Origin: Ancrocorticia sp047501485
GTDB lineage: Bacteria; Actinomycetota; Actinomycetes; Actinomycetales; Actinomycetaceae
DNA: 64,000 nt
Assembly: GCA_047501485.1 (NCBI GenBank)
Contig: JAZDRN010000001.1
Span: 1-64,000 of the forward strand
Reading direction: 5' to 3'
The position numbers were made by a program, and so were the translations under genes. Below the pieces are notes generated by a model. That model was given only the letters and a program-made list of their open reading frames with translations, was not told the DNA's origin and ran no database searches. Positions 16,462 to 25,666 of this stretch are shown here, in pieces; position 1 is the stretch's first letter, and the number at the start of each line of letters is the position of its first letter.

Positions 16462-17127
16462 ATGGGATCGGTCGATCAGCGGGCCGCCGCCGAGCGGCAG
16501 ACCCTCTGGGTCCTGGTGACGGTGTCGGTATGGATGACGGCATGGATAGCCTGGGGGTTCATCGCCGATCCCGCCCGCTACGTCGAGCGGAGCCTCGGCC
16601 TCGGTGGGCATCTCGTGGACGTGGCCGGATGGATCTGGCTCCCAGCCCTCGCGATCACGGCGCTCTATGCCGCCTACACGCTGTGGGTCGTACCAGATGC
16701 CCGCCGCTACGTGGTCCGCTTCGACGCCCTGGGACTGGTCGCGATCTGGACAGCCGTGGTCTCGGGCATCCTCGAAGAGGTGCTGTTCCGGCACCGGCTC
16801 ATGGACTGGCTCGCCGATCTGGACCTTTCGGTGTTCACCCAGGTGCTCGTCTCCGGAGTGGTGTTCGGCGCGGCGCACGCGCTGTGGATGCTCATGGCCC
16901 GCGACTGGCGCGTCATCGTTTCCGTGGTCGCGTCCACGACGGCCCTCGGTCTCGCGCTCGCCGTGCTCTACCTCGCCGCCGACCGCAGCACCCTGCCCGC
17001 CATCGCCGCGCACACCGGCGTCAACCTCATCATCGAACCCGGCCTGATCGTCGCCGCCTGTCTCATGGGAGCCAGAACGCACCACGAGGACAAGGAAACA
17101 GTTGAGGAACACGACGGCACGCCTTGA
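16462..17127 (+). CDS. CPBP-family (Abi/CAAX) intramembrane glutamic protease
   Basis: A 221-residue membrane protein with about seven hydrophobic segments. The CPBP motifs are present: motif 1 EEVLFRHRLM at about 107 (EExxxR), motif 2 FGAAHALW at about 134 (FxxxH), and motif 3 with HTGVNLI near 186. These glutamates and histidines form the intramembrane active site. Family roles include CAAX-like processing and bacteriocin self-immunity. Its expression is probably set by the divergent TetR. ATG at 16462 follows GAGAGGAAAC. A truncated lipoprotein gene follows 10 bp downstream. Confidence 0.88.
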   Translation: MGSVDQRAAAERQTLWVLVTVSVWMTAWIAWGFIADPARYVERSLGLGGHLVDVAGWIWLPALAITALYAAYTLWVVPDARRYVVRFDALGLVAIWTAVVSGILEEVLFRHRLMDWLADLDLSVFTQVLVSGVVFGAAHALWMLMARDWRVIVSVVASTTALGLALAVLYLAADRSTLPAIAAHTGVNLIIEPGLIVAACLMGARTHHEDKETVEEHDGTP

Positions 17128-17137
17128 CCGTTCGATC

Positions 17138-17227
17138 ATGAAGCACATCGGAGTCCGCGTGCCCGTGGCCATGGCCCTGACCATGGGCACGTTGCTGCTG
17201 GCCGGATGCGAGTCTGCGCCCGAGTAG
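17138..17227 (+). pseudogene. 29-codon lipoprotein signal-peptide stub
   Basis: MKHIGVRVPVAMALTMGT then LLLAGC, a complete type II signal peptide with lipobox, followed by ESAPE and a stop. Mature lipoproteins are far longer, so this is the front of a truncated gene, formerly third in line after the CPBP protease. It could still yield a tiny lipopeptide, but that is speculative. Confidence 0.5.
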
Positions 17228-17310
17228 AGATTGTGATCGATGATCGAGTTCTCTATCCGGGAGCCGCGACCGTGACGCAACCGGCCTCGGAGAAGATCCC
17301 GCGCGGGTGC

Positions 17311-18282
17311 CTACTGCAGATTGTCGCTGAAGAACTTCACCGTGGCTTCGGACAGCTGCTCGAAGGGGGTGCCGTCGTCCGTGAAGACCTTGAATGTGTG
17401 GTCGGCGTTCGGGATGATCAGCACCTCGGCGTCGTTTGCGTTCTCGGCGATGGCATCGGCGTTCTCAGGAGGGACGACGTCGTCGTCCGCACCGTTGATC
17501 AGAAGCATCGGCACGTCGATGGACGAGACGACGGACGCGACATCGAGCGAGTCCATTCCGTCGATCCAGGCCTGGCCGGTGTCCATCGGATCGCGCCAAT
17601 CGAACTCCTCGGTGAAGTAGCCCTTCTCCGCGGCCTCCTGGCGCTGTTCCTCGGATACGTCCATCGGCTCCGATGGCGCGGCCCAGGTGACGAGGGAGGT
17701 GATACGGTCATCGTCGGCAGCTACGCGCAGCGCATGGAGACCACCCTGGCTCCACCCCAGTACCCCGAGGCGGCTTGCGTCGATCTCAGCCTGCTCGGCA
17801 AGAAAATCGAGGGCGGCCTCGGAGTCGCTGAGTGCGTTCTCCAGGTCGAAGTCCTCGTCGGGGGCGGTGCTCTCGCCGCTCCCCATGAAATCGATGCGAA
17901 TCGAGGCTATCCCGGCTTCCGCAAGGTCCTCGGCGAGGCGGACGTAGCCGTCGCCGGCCTCATCCTTCTGCGATCCGGTTCCGTGCAACAACAGGACGGC
18001 CGGGGCGGGCTGGTCCTCCGAAGCAGAGGCGGGAATGACCACGGTGGCCGGGATCTCATGGGTGTCCGCGTCGATCGTCGTCTTGGTCTCAACGGAAGTG
18101 CCCTCACTGGACTCCGCCGGGGCGCTTGACGCATTGGAGCTGGGAGCCTCGGAACTGGAGGCCGCCGAAGCGGAACCTGAGGCATCTGCCGAAGAATCGG
18201 AAGGGCTCGAGGAGTTCTGGCAGCCGGACAGCAGGAGCGCCCCAGCCAGAACGCCGGCGGTCAGTGGTTTTCTCAACTTCAT
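17311..18282 (-). CDS. Lipoprotein alpha/beta hydrolase (dienelactone hydrolase / S9-like)
   Basis: A protein of 323 residues. The signal peptide ends in LLLSGC (lipobox, lipidated Cys21), and a Ser/Ala-rich linker of about 45 residues follows. The hydrolase domain (about 70-323) shows the oxyanion HGTG at about 100, the nucleophile elbow GWSQGG (Ser about 175), an acid in NGADDDVVPP, and the catalytic His in NADHTF near 295. It is probably a surface-anchored esterase or peptidase. ATG at 18282. It is the last gene of the accessory region and converges with the lipoprotein stub. Confidence 0.88.
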   Translation of the reverse strand: MKLRKPLTAGVLAGALLLSGCQNSSSPSDSSADASGSASAASSSEAPSSNASSAPAESSEGTSVETKTTIDADTHEIPATVVIPASASEDQPAPAVLLLHGTGSQKDEAGDGYVRLAEDLAEAGIASIRIDFMGSGESTAPDEDFDLENALSDSEAALDFLAEQAEIDASRLGVLGWSQGGLHALRVAADDDRITSLVTWAAPSEPMDVSEEQRQEAAEKGYFTEEFDWRDPMDTGQAWIDGMDSLDVASVVSSIDVPMLLINGADDDVVPPENADAIAENANDAEVLIIPNADHTFKVFTDDGTPFEQLSEATVKFFSDNLQ

Positions 18283-18573
18283 CGTTGGTCCTTGGTTTCA
18301 GGAGAATGATCTCGTGTGATGTGGACGAAATCCGAGGGCAGGTTGCGTCTCTGGAGGTCATGTTATAGCTTCTGACAGCCCCGCACACCTGCGACGGAAC
18401 CGAATTTTCACGCAAGCGGCCGATACCCTCTCCAAACGGCCCTGGTACGCATCCGGTACGGCCTGGCCTGGAATCCCGATCCCGACGCGACTCCGGGATC
18501 TGCTTGGACCGTGTTTTTGAATAAAACGGCGCGGATAGTATCAAGTTGACACCTGGACAGCTAACGTGGGAAT

Positions 18574-21500
18574 GTGACTCCCTTCTTCAAGCGCAATCGT
18601 CGCCGCCGCAAAGCAGCCGAGGTTATTTCCCCGGCTTCTCCCGCCTCGGCACCTTCGGCATCGTCCGCGGACAGTGTAGGTACCGAAGCCCTCGGTGGCG
18701 CCAACGAATCCGACACCATCGACGCAGCCTCGAGCCAGTCCACGGCCAACGAGGCAACCTCCCACGAGCCGCCAGTACTGACGGCCAAGCAGCGGGTCGA
18801 TAACGCCTACCAGGGATGGTGGGCCGATCTCTCCCAGACGGCCCGAACCTCCGCGCGGCCTTTGAGCGCGCTGGACCCCGCAGTCGTCGACCTGTCGAGC
18901 CCGCACCCCACGGGTGGTGCCCAGCTCTATTCCGGCATGCCCACGCTGCTCTCGTCGTTGGTGCGGGAGGAGAGTGCGCAACGCATCGCTCGCGGCCGCC
19001 TCAACAATCTGCGCCACCAGATGCGTCAGCTTTCGGAGAGCTACGGATATGCTCCGGTCACGCTCGCGATCGGCGAGATCTCGTGGCAGTTGGAACCCCA
19101 ACCCGCGGCAGAAGCAGATGAGGCTGTCACCGCGGATGAGGGCGCTGAGCAGGCGGATGCTTCCCTTTCGTCCACCTCGCCCTCCGAATCGGATGCGGCC
19201 CGCGTCTCCTCCGGCGCCTCCGCGGTTCGTGGTCCGGGTTCGGACGACGACGTCGTCGCAAACGTTTCTGCAGAAACGCCGGAGACTTCCGACACCGCCG
19301 GCACCGAGCAGCACTCGGAAGAAGCGAATCGCGTGCTCGCCAGTGGCGATGACGCGGTCGGCGATGAATCGATCTCGCATATCGACGCGGCGCACGCAAC
19401 GGATGAAGGAGAGGGCTCTGAGCCTTCCGCTGAGAGCGACCCCGGCTCTGAGTCTTCTTCAGAAGCGGGTCACGGCTCCGCGGCGAATCCCGAGGAAGCC
19501 TCCGCGGTTGAAGAGCCCGAAGTCGCGCCGGATTCTTCCGCAGCAACCCCGGCAGAATCCGCGACCGCTGCGGCATCGTCGCCGGCCGCAGCGGGCGAGT
19601 CTTCTGATGGTTCCGCTCAGGCCCCACAGCGTGATGCGGCGGCGGGTGAAACCGATGAAGCGCAAACGGATAGCACCGTATCCTCATCCTCCGAGGCGCA
19701 GGCAAATCCTCCCGAAGCCGAGCCGGACACGCTATCGGCCACCGCCACCCGGCAGGGCCCGGCTGAGAACGCAACCATTCCCGCCGAGGTTCGCACGGAG
19801 GCGGTGCTGCTGCGCACGGTTCGTCTGCAGCCGTCGGGCGAGGACGATGCCTCCATAACGTTGACCGCCAAGTGCGAGGTCAACCCGGCTGTTGTGCGTG
19901 CCCTTCTGGATGCGGGCGTTCTACCGGAGGAAATCGCCAAGCTGAGCCAGATGGCGGCCACTCCCTCCCAGGAGGAGGCGGTGCTGGCCCGCGTGCGCGA
20001 GCTCGGCCGGCGCAATCTTCACGAATTCGGCTACGAGCCCCGTGTGCTCCTCGGCAGTTTCATCCATCCCGGGCAGGCCTTGCTGGCGGACCTGGAGGCG
20101 ATGAAGCCCTACATCGAAGGCTCGGGAATCATGGCCGCCCTGGCGGGGGACGAGGCAACCAAACGCTTGGCTTCGGCTCCGCTGCCGCCCGCCGAACGGC
20201 ATGATCGCGCGCCGGAGGCCGAGCGCGGCGCCGGCGACCGCGACGTCGCCGAGCTGGCCGCCATCGAGGCAGTGGCCTCCGGCAGATCGGTGGCCATCGA
20301 TACGCCTCCCGGTTCGGAGAAAGTGGGAACGTTGGCGGGTATCGTCGCCGACGCCGCCGCCTCCGGCCGTTCGGTACTCTACATCCCTGGCGGAGCGACG
20401 GCCGGGCGCACCTTTATCGATCAGATGCAGGACCTGGGGCTGGAAGACCTGGTATTGGACTTCTCCGACATGGACTCGGTCCCCACGCGTCTGCGGACGG
20501 GCCTGCGACTGCGCCACGATGAGCCGCAGAACGATGAGATCTTCGAGATTCGCGCACGGTTGACGAAGGTGCGCAAGGGTCTTGACGATTACGTGGAGTC
20601 CCTGCACAAGGTCGATGGCGAATGGAACGAGTCCGTCTACTCCCTTCTGGAGCGTCTTGCCAGCCTCACCGCTCAGGAGGACGGCCCTTCGAGCCGCACC
20701 CGACTGAATGAGAAGGCGCTGCGCACCCTCCGCGATTCGTACGAGCGGATTCAGAACGATCTCCTGGAGCTCGCCTCTCTGGGGACGTTCTCGGCGAACG
20801 GAGCGGTCTCTGTTTGGACCGGATCGAAGATCAACACGGTCGAAGAGGCCAGCAAGGCTTTGGCGCGGGCCACCCGTATCGCCCAGGAGACCCTTCCCGT
20901 GGCGATGGCGCAGTCCCAGCGGGTCGCCGGAGAATCCTCGCTAGAGCGTGCCGCCACGCTCGACGACTGGATCGAGCAGATCCGGATGCTCAACGGCATC
21001 TCCAAGACGCTCGACGTGTTCCTGCCTCAGGTCTACGAACGCAGTGTCGCGGACCTCGTCGCAGCCACCGCCTCCAAGGAATGGCGGGAGGAGCAGGGCC
21101 TGAACATGAAGAGTTCGGAGCGGCGGCGCCTGACCAGGCAGGCCCGGGACATGGTGCGTCCGGGCGCGACCGTCACCGACCTGAACGAAGAGCTGGAGAA
21201 GGTCCAGCGCCTGCGCGAGACCTGGAGACGCTACAGTTCGGAGGGCGGCTGGCCGACCCTCCCGGACGGAATGGGGCAGATCAAGGCAACCGCCGCAGAA
21301 GTATACCGTGAGGTCAAGGCGTTGGAAGCTTCGCTGGCCCCAGGCACCGACCTCGTCAACATGAGGTTCGAGGATCTCTTGGTTCTAGTGCGTCAATTGG
21401 CTTCTGGCCAGGATGCGATGGCCACTCTGCCGCGCCGCAACGCCATGATCGCCAGGATCGGCGAGCTGGGACTCGAGGCTATCGTCGAGGACTTCTCCGC

Positions 21501-23547
21501 GCGTCATGTCGCCGTCAGCCAGGTGCCGGATGAGTTGAGCCTCATCTACGTCAACTCGGTCTTCGAGCAGCTGGTGGTGCGTACTCCCACGCTCGCCAAT
21601 GTGGGACCGGCCGACCTGAAGCAAATGAGCGAGCAGCTGCGCCATTACGACAAGGAACACACCAGGACGCTGGCCAACCCGGTGCGTCGCGCGGTGGTGC
21701 GCATCATGCGCGAGACCATCTCCAAGCGCCGTGACGAGACCATGGCCTTCGATAGCCAGCTGGCTCGCTACGGTTCGGGTGGCTTGCGGGACGCGATCGC
21801 GAAGTACCCGCGACTGGTTCAGGTCGCTCGTCCGGTGTGGACCATTCCCTCGATGATGACGGCGGAGTTCGTGCCGCCGATGCCTTGGGCCGACGTCGTC
21901 ATCATGGATGAGATGGATGCCGCCGATCTTTCGAGCTCCATCTCCATGTTGATGCGCGGGAGCCAGGTCGTCGTCATGGGGGATCTGCGCCGCGCGCCGG
22001 AAGGCTCGGCTATCGCCGAGTTGGCGAAGGTTCTGCCCGTGTGCGAGCTTCCCACGCTGCGTGCCAAGTACGACGAGCTGGCCACTCAGACTTTGCGCGA
22101 GCAAGGCTACGCCGACGTGTTGCAGATGATTCCCGCGGTGCCGCGCTCGGACCGTGCGCGGCTCGTCGTCGTCAATGGGCGAGGCGTTCCCAGCCCGGCG
22201 ACAGGAGCTGTGGAGGGCACGCAGGCCGAAGTGGACGCCGTCGTCGACATGGTGGTGGACCACACCCTCGCTCAGCCGGGCAAGTCCCTGGCTGTGGTGT
22301 GCGTATCCGAGCATCACGCGACGCGGGTGCGCGAAGCCATTCGCCAGACCGTTGCCAAATCCACGGTGCTGGATGCCCTGAACGAAAGAGATGTCCACGA
22401 GCCGTTCCTGGTTCTCGACATCACTCGTTGCGCGGGGCTGCGCCGCGATTCCATCATTCTCTCGGTCGGCTACGGCAAGACGGTGCATGGTCGGGTTCTG
22501 CACTCGTTCGGTGCGCTGTCCAGCCCCGTCGGGGTCGCGGGCCTTGTGGACGCCGTTGAGGCGGCCCGCGAGGAACTCACAATCGTCTCCGCGCTTGGCC
22601 CTGGCGAGATCGGGGTCGAGAAGATCACGTCTCCGGGGCCACGCCTCCTGGCGCGATTGATCGACCGGGCCGGTGGCGCTGTGGTGCAGCTCGACCCGAC
22701 GGAGTCCGGCGAACCGGTGGAGCCGCTCCTCGCCGATCTCGTGCATCGTTTGCGTGAGGCCGGTTGGGCGACCGCCGCTCATTTCGGGTACGACGACGGC
22801 GTGCGCATCCCGCTGGTTGTCGGCCACCCCCGCCTGCGGGGAACCTGGCGGGTAGCGGTCCTGCTGGATGATCATTCCTACGTGGAGGAGCACTCGCTGC
22901 GCCGCCGCGATCGTTACTGGGCCGAGCGGCTGGAAGCGCGAGGGTGGGCCGTGTTCCGGACCTTCTCCACTTCGCTCTTCATCGATCCTGAGGGGCAGGC
23001 CCAGGAAGTCATCGACATACTGGAGAAGATGCGTTCCTCGGAGCTGGGTGCCGCGGTCCTCCCGCTGGAGCCGATCCAGGTGCCGGTGCTGGACGAGGAC
23101 TGGTCGGCACCGACGGTTCTGACGCCGGAGGAGCAACGCTACGTGCAGACGACAGCGGGCAGCGATTCCGCATGGAAGAGAGCGGACGATGCCAAGCCTC
23201 GCGGCCCTCGTCCCCAGCTCACCCCCGGGCTGCCGCTGGCCGCCTATTCGGACGACCAGCTCGACGAGATGATCGCGTGGATCGTCAGCGACGAGCTGCC
23301 GCGGGACGAAGAGGAACTCGTGCAGAACCTGCGGGAGGAACTCGATATTCATCGCCGCGGAGGCCAGGTGGACGCTGTGCTGCGCAATGTGGTGCGCCGC
23401 TCCAACAAGACGACGTTGCCCGAGGCGCAGGAGACGGAGTCGAAGCCGGTTTCGGCGGCCACCTCGCTACGCGACACCCTGGAGAATCTCGACGATTCGA
23501 CCGAGTGGCCGGACGCCGAGGACGGAGAGAACGAGGAGGATCGGTGA
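18574..23547 (+). CDS. Giant DUF4011-like helicase-related protein with degenerate ATPase motifs and Vsr-like C-terminal domain
   Basis: A protein of 1,657 residues, start GTG at 18574. Residues 1-65 are basic then Ala/Ser-rich; 70-175 is a helical DUF4011-like segment; about 180-400 is an acidic Ser/Glu/Ala linker. A helicase-like core spans about 560-1345 and an MTES_1575/Vsr-like nuclease fold about 1405-1480 (LLDDHSYVEEHSL, RYWAERLEARGWAVFRTFS). The core resembles SF1 DUF4011 helicases: VVIMDEMDAA (Walker B, D1112-E1113), VVVMGDLRRAP, and RRDSIILSVGYG. Walker A is abnormal: PPGSEKVGT at about 578-586 keeps the Lys but has Val where Ser/Thr is expected. Motif VI reads DAVEAAREEL instead of VAVTRAREEL. 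ATP hydrolysis is therefore doubtful. Overlaps a 74-codon gene. Confidence 0.8.
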   Translation: MTPFFKRNRRRRKAAEVISPASPASAPSASSADSVGTEALGGANESDTIDAASSQSTANEATSHEPPVLTAKQRVDNAYQGWWADLSQTARTSARPLSALDPAVVDLSSPHPTGGAQLYSGMPTLLSSLVREESAQRIARGRLNNLRHQMRQLSESYGYAPVTLAIGEISWQLEPQPAAEADEAVTADEGAEQADASLSSTSPSESDAARVSSGASAVRGPGSDDDVVANVSAETPETSDTAGTEQHSEEANRVLASGDDAVGDESISHIDAAHATDEGEGSEPSAESDPGSESSSEAGHGSAANPEEASAVEEPEVAPDSSAATPAESATAAASSPAAAGESSDGSAQAPQRDAAAGETDEAQTDSTVSSSSEAQANPPEAEPDTLSATATRQGPAENATIPAEVRTEAVLLRTVRLQPSGEDDASITLTAKCEVNPAVVRALLDAGVLPEEIAKLSQMAATPSQEEAVLARVRELGRRNLHEFGYEPRVLLGSFIHPGQALLADLEAMKPYIEGSGIMAALAGDEATKRLASAPLPPAERHDRAPEAERGAGDRDVAELAAIEAVASGRSVAIDTPPGSEKVGTLAGIVADAAASGRSVLYIPGGATAGRTFIDQMQDLGLEDLVLDFSDMDSVPTRLRTGLRLRHDEPQNDEIFEIRARLTKVRKGLDDYVESLHKVDGEWNESVYSLLERLASLTAQEDGPSSRTRLNEKALRTLRDSYERIQNDLLELASLGTFSANGAVSVWTGSKINTVEEASKALARATRIAQETLPVAMAQSQRVAGESSLERAATLDDWIEQIRMLNGISKTLDVFLPQVYERSVADLVAATASKEWREEQGLNMKSSERRRLTRQARDMVRPGATVTDLNEELEKVQRLRETWRRYSSEGGWPTLPDGMGQIKATAAEVYREVKALEASLAPGTDLVNMRFEDLLVLVRQLASGQDAMATLPRRNAMIARIGELGLEAIVEDFSARHVAVSQVPDELSLIYVNSVFEQLVVRTPTLANVGPADLKQMSEQLRHYDKEHTRTLANPVRRAVVRIMRETISKRRDETMAFDSQLARYGSGGLRDAIAKYPRLVQVARPVWTIPSMMTAEFVPPMPWADVVIMDEMDAADLSSSISMLMRGSQVVVMGDLRRAPEGSAIAELAKVLPVCELPTLRAKYDELATQTLREQGYADVLQMIPAVPRSDRARLVVVNGRGVPSPATGAVEGTQAEVDAVVDMVVDHTLAQPGKSLAVVCVSEHHATRVREAIRQTVAKSTVLDALNERDVHEPFLVLDITRCAGLRRDSIILSVGYGKTVHGRVLHSFGALSSPVGVAGLVDAVEAAREELTIVSALGPGEIGVEKITSPGPRLLARLIDRAGGAVVQLDPTESGEPVEPLLADLVHRLREAGWATAAHFGYDDGVRIPLVVGHPRLRGTWRVAVLLDDHSYVEEHSLRRRDRYWAERLEARGWAVFRTFSTSLFIDPEGQAQEVIDILEKMRSSELGAAVLPLEPIQVPVLDEDWSAPTVLTPEEQRYVQTTAGSDSAWKRADDAKPRGPRPQLTPGLPLAAYSDDQLDEMIAWIVSDELPRDEEELVQNLREELDIHRRGGQVDAVLRNVVRRSNKTTLPEAQETESKPVSAATSLRDTLENLDDSTEWPDAEDGENEEDR

Positions 23548-23768
23548 GCGACCCCTCTCGTCAACACAGGGCTGTCGTCAGGCTCTCGCGGGTGGACCGT
23601 GAACGGCTGGAACGGGGCGAGATCGCGGATCCGACGGATGCGTTGCACCTGAACGATCGCAAGGTCACGGAGTCCGCTCCGCGTGAGGTGGCGCCGAGCG
23701 TACGCGCTCGCGATGCGAATGAGCAGCGGCTGTTGTCGGATAGGCCGCCACATTTCGGCAACCTGTGA
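23544..23768 (+). CDS. Small charged hypothetical protein (74 aa) coupled to the helicase-like gene
   Basis: A 74-residue hydrophilic protein beginning VSDPSRQHRAVVRLSRVDRE and ending RPPHFGNL. It has no transmembrane segment, signal peptide or Cys. Start GTG at 23544 overlaps the helicase-like stop (GTGA), so translation is probably coupled and the two proteins may work together. I recognise no family. It converges with mscL 24 bp downstream. Confidence 0.6.
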   Translation: MSDPSRQHRAVVRLSRVDRERLERGEIADPTDALHLNDRKVTESAPREVAPSVRARDANEQRLLSDRPPHFGNL

Positions 23769-23792
23769 TACGGCGGCGAGGAAAGGGCGAGA

Positions 23793-24182
23793 TCAGCGCT
23801 GATTGCTCTGAGCGAGGAGATCGCGGATCTCTGTGAGCAGCTCGGTGTTTGCATCGGCGGCTTCTTCGATGACATCGTCGTTGCGGTGAATGCGCTCGTT
23901 GAACTTGTTCATCGGTAGGACGACGAAGAAGTAGAGCGCTGCCGCGACGAGCAGGAAGTTGACCAAGGCCGTCAGGATGGTGCCGGGCAGGATATCGGTG
24001 CCGTTGATGGTGACCGTCCAGATCTGCGCGAACTCAGGGGCGCCGAAGAGCGCGCCGATGATGTCCAGGAGGATGTTGCTGATCGCCTCGACAATGGGGG
24101 TGAAGGCGGCACCGATGATGATACCGATGGCCATGTCGAGGACGTTGCCCCGCATGATGAATTCGCGGAATCCCTTGATCAT
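23793..24182 (-). CDS. mscL: Large-conductance mechanosensitive channel MscL
   Basis: A 129-residue pentameric pore that opens under membrane tension to release solutes after hypo-osmotic shock. MIKGFREFIMRGNVLDMAIG is the N-terminal amphipathic helix plus the start of TM1, which continues IIIGAAFTPIVEAI. TM2 is ILTALVNFLLVAAALYFFVV, and the C-terminal cytoplasmic helix (EEAADANTELLTEIRDLLAQ) closes the protein. The ATG at 24182 follows GGAG; a longer frame above it has no support. It lies next to the SAF protein, FmdB and folate cyclo-ligase genes, a neighbourhood common in actinobacteria. Confidence 0.96.
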   Translation of the reverse strand: MIKGFREFIMRGNVLDMAIGIIIGAAFTPIVEAISNILLDIIGALFGAPEFAQIWTVTINGTDILPGTILTALVNFLLVAAALYFFVVLPMNKFNERIHRNDDVIEEAADANTELLTEIRDLLAQSNQR

Positions 24183-24319
24183 GATGGTATGTCTCCTTTG
24201 TAGATTGCATCGTGACGGCCGGCGAGGTAGCAGGTTTCGCATCCGTTGCGGCTGCGAGATTCCAGGTACAGGGCTGTGCTGCGCCACACGTATCGAATAT
24301 CGAATCGGCAAAGGCATGC

Positions 24320-24955
24320 TCACACGGAGTTCAGGACGATCCGCATGGGCGTCCTTGTGCCATATCCGAGAACTAGCGTAGCCCGGTCTTCGGGAACGGC
24401 AAGGAAAAGTACGCGAGTATTGTCGGAATCACTCAAGAAACCGTCCCCTTCAGGAACCCTGCCCTGACCGACGACGGTCGCGCTGTCGGTAACGAGAACA
24501 GCCTCGATGTTCTCAGAGAACTCGTCCGGGGGTGCGAATAACGATACTGACACCCCCGAACTGGCGAGATCCTCGGTGCCGTCGGCGATTATCGTGACCG
24601 GCATGATCACCTGACCCGGTGGGGCCGTCGCGAGAAAATCTGCAGAGAGTATGAGCGAACGGGGGAGAGGCATCCCACGCGGGAGCGCGGTCACCAGTAC
24701 TTCCCCCTCGATTTCGGCGATATCCCGGATGGAGTCCTCGGGCACGAGTTCCTCGGGGACGTTCTCGATGCGAATATCGGCGGTCCCCAGCGGGGTTCCC
24801 GCAGGGAGTTCCTTCGCGGCAACCACGATGGGGACAGTGGAAGGCTGAATCCCGGTGACAGCCTGCACGATGCTGAGGAGTCCCGCTAGCAAGACGATCG
24901 CTAGAAGCATGTGGCGTCCCCGCCAAAGAAAGGAGCGTACCCGTGTGAGAAGCAT
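24320..24955 (-). CDS. SAF-domain protein, RcpC/CpaB-like
   Basis: A protein of 211 residues with one N-terminal transmembrane helix (about 15-33, HMLLAIVLLAGLLSIVQAV). An SAF domain follows (about 42-100: VVAAKELPAGTPLGTADIRI, then VLVTALPRGMPLPRSLI) and then a C-terminal beta-rich part. CpaB/RcpC proteins assist Flp/tad pilus assembly, but the actinobacterial version next to mscL and fmdB usually has no pilus genes nearby, and none are seen here. A role at the cell envelope is inferred. ATG at 24955. Confidence 0.8.
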   Translation of the reverse strand: MLLTRVRSFLWRGRHMLLAIVLLAGLLSIVQAVTGIQPSTVPIVVAAKELPAGTPLGTADIRIENVPEELVPEDSIRDIAEIEGEVLVTALPRGMPLPRSLILSADFLATAPPGQVIMPVTIIADGTEDLASSGVSVSLFAPPDEFSENIEAVLVTDSATVVGQGRVPEGDGFLSDSDNTRVLFLAVPEDRATLVLGYGTRTPMRIVLNSV

Positions 24956-25129
24956 GTCCTCACACTAGGAGCCGCTTAGCCGCATGCGGAGTGTTCGCTC
25001 TTCTCCTGTGGATGGGCTCGGCTGGAACGAAAGCTGTGGAGAAAATCGTATGTGGGATCCCTGGTTGAGAAAACCGGAGCCATGGTGAGCGATTCACCGT
25101 GGCCGATATCGTGAGAGCGGCACGTGCCG

Positions 25130-25165
25130 GATTAAGCCGAGCGTCCTGATTAAGCCGAGCGTCCT
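25130..25165. repeat. 18-bp perfect tandem duplication at the fmdB stop codon
   Basis: GATTAAGCCGAGCGTCCT occurs twice in succession (25130-25147 and 25148-25165). The copy nearest the gene carries the fmdB stop (TAA, complement at 25150-25152). It looks like a recent slippage or misalignment duplication. Confidence 0.9.
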
Positions 25166-25488
25166 GGTGCGCTGGTGACGGGCTTCGTCGTCGTCGAAGA
25201 ATCCTTTGCGGAAGAGGATGGAGAAGTGGAATCCGAAGAAGCGGCGGAGTCCGAGGGTGAATCTCCTGCGGACGTGCCGTTCGAGCCGGAGGACGAGGTC
25301 AGAGTGGACTTCGACTTCGAATCGTTGTGGTAGAAGCCGGAGCCCTTGAAGACGATGCCGACGGAATTGAACAGCTTTCGCAGCTTGCCGCCACACTCTT
25401 CGCATATCGTCAGCGGTTCGTCGCTGAACGACTGGCGAACGTCAAACTCGTTCCCACACGCGGTACAGCGATATGAATAAGTAGGCAC
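25150..25488 (-). CDS. FmdB-family zinc-ribbon protein
   Basis: A protein of 112 residues. The N-terminal zinc ribbon (1-45) has CTACGNEFDV and CEECGGKL, two CxxC pairs, then FNSVGIVFKGSGFYHND, the FmdB family signature. Residues 60-112 are a Ser/Thr/Asp low-complexity tail ending TTTKPVTSAPGRSA. I chose GTG at 25488, where the protein begins VPTYSYRC, the standard family start; the frame above it adds seven residues. FmdB proteins are named for formamidase regulation but have no firm biochemical role. Same-strand neighbours: SAF protein downstream, folate cyclo-ligase upstream. Confidence 0.9.
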   Translation of the reverse strand: MPTYSYRCTACGNEFDVRQSFSDEPLTICEECGGKLRKLFNSVGIVFKGSGFYHNDSKSKSTLTSSSGSNGTSAGDSPSDSAASSDSTSPSSSAKDSSTTTKPVTSAPGRSA

Positions 25489-25666
25489 GCTTCGACCTTC
25501 CGTTGGCACTCACAATTTCCGAGTGCCAACTTTACTCCTGGTGTGGGACGTGAGCCAGATGGAGAGAGCGTCAGCCGGGAGAATCACACTCGGACTGGGC
25601 GGTTCCAGGGAAAACCGGATAACTCCGTGAAATCGCGTTACTTCTCGGGCGGCGAACGGTGAGACG

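Noticed and set aside
21385..23352. Open minus-strand frame of 655 codons opposite the helicase-like gene
   Set aside because: High-GC antisense shadow: no family motifs, no ribosome-binding site, and the plus-strand gene has clear domains.
24320..24955. Flp/tad pilus locus suggested by the CpaB-like SAF protein
   Set aside because: No pilin, CpaA, CpaE or CpaF genes nearby; the protein is common alone next to mscL in actinobacteria.
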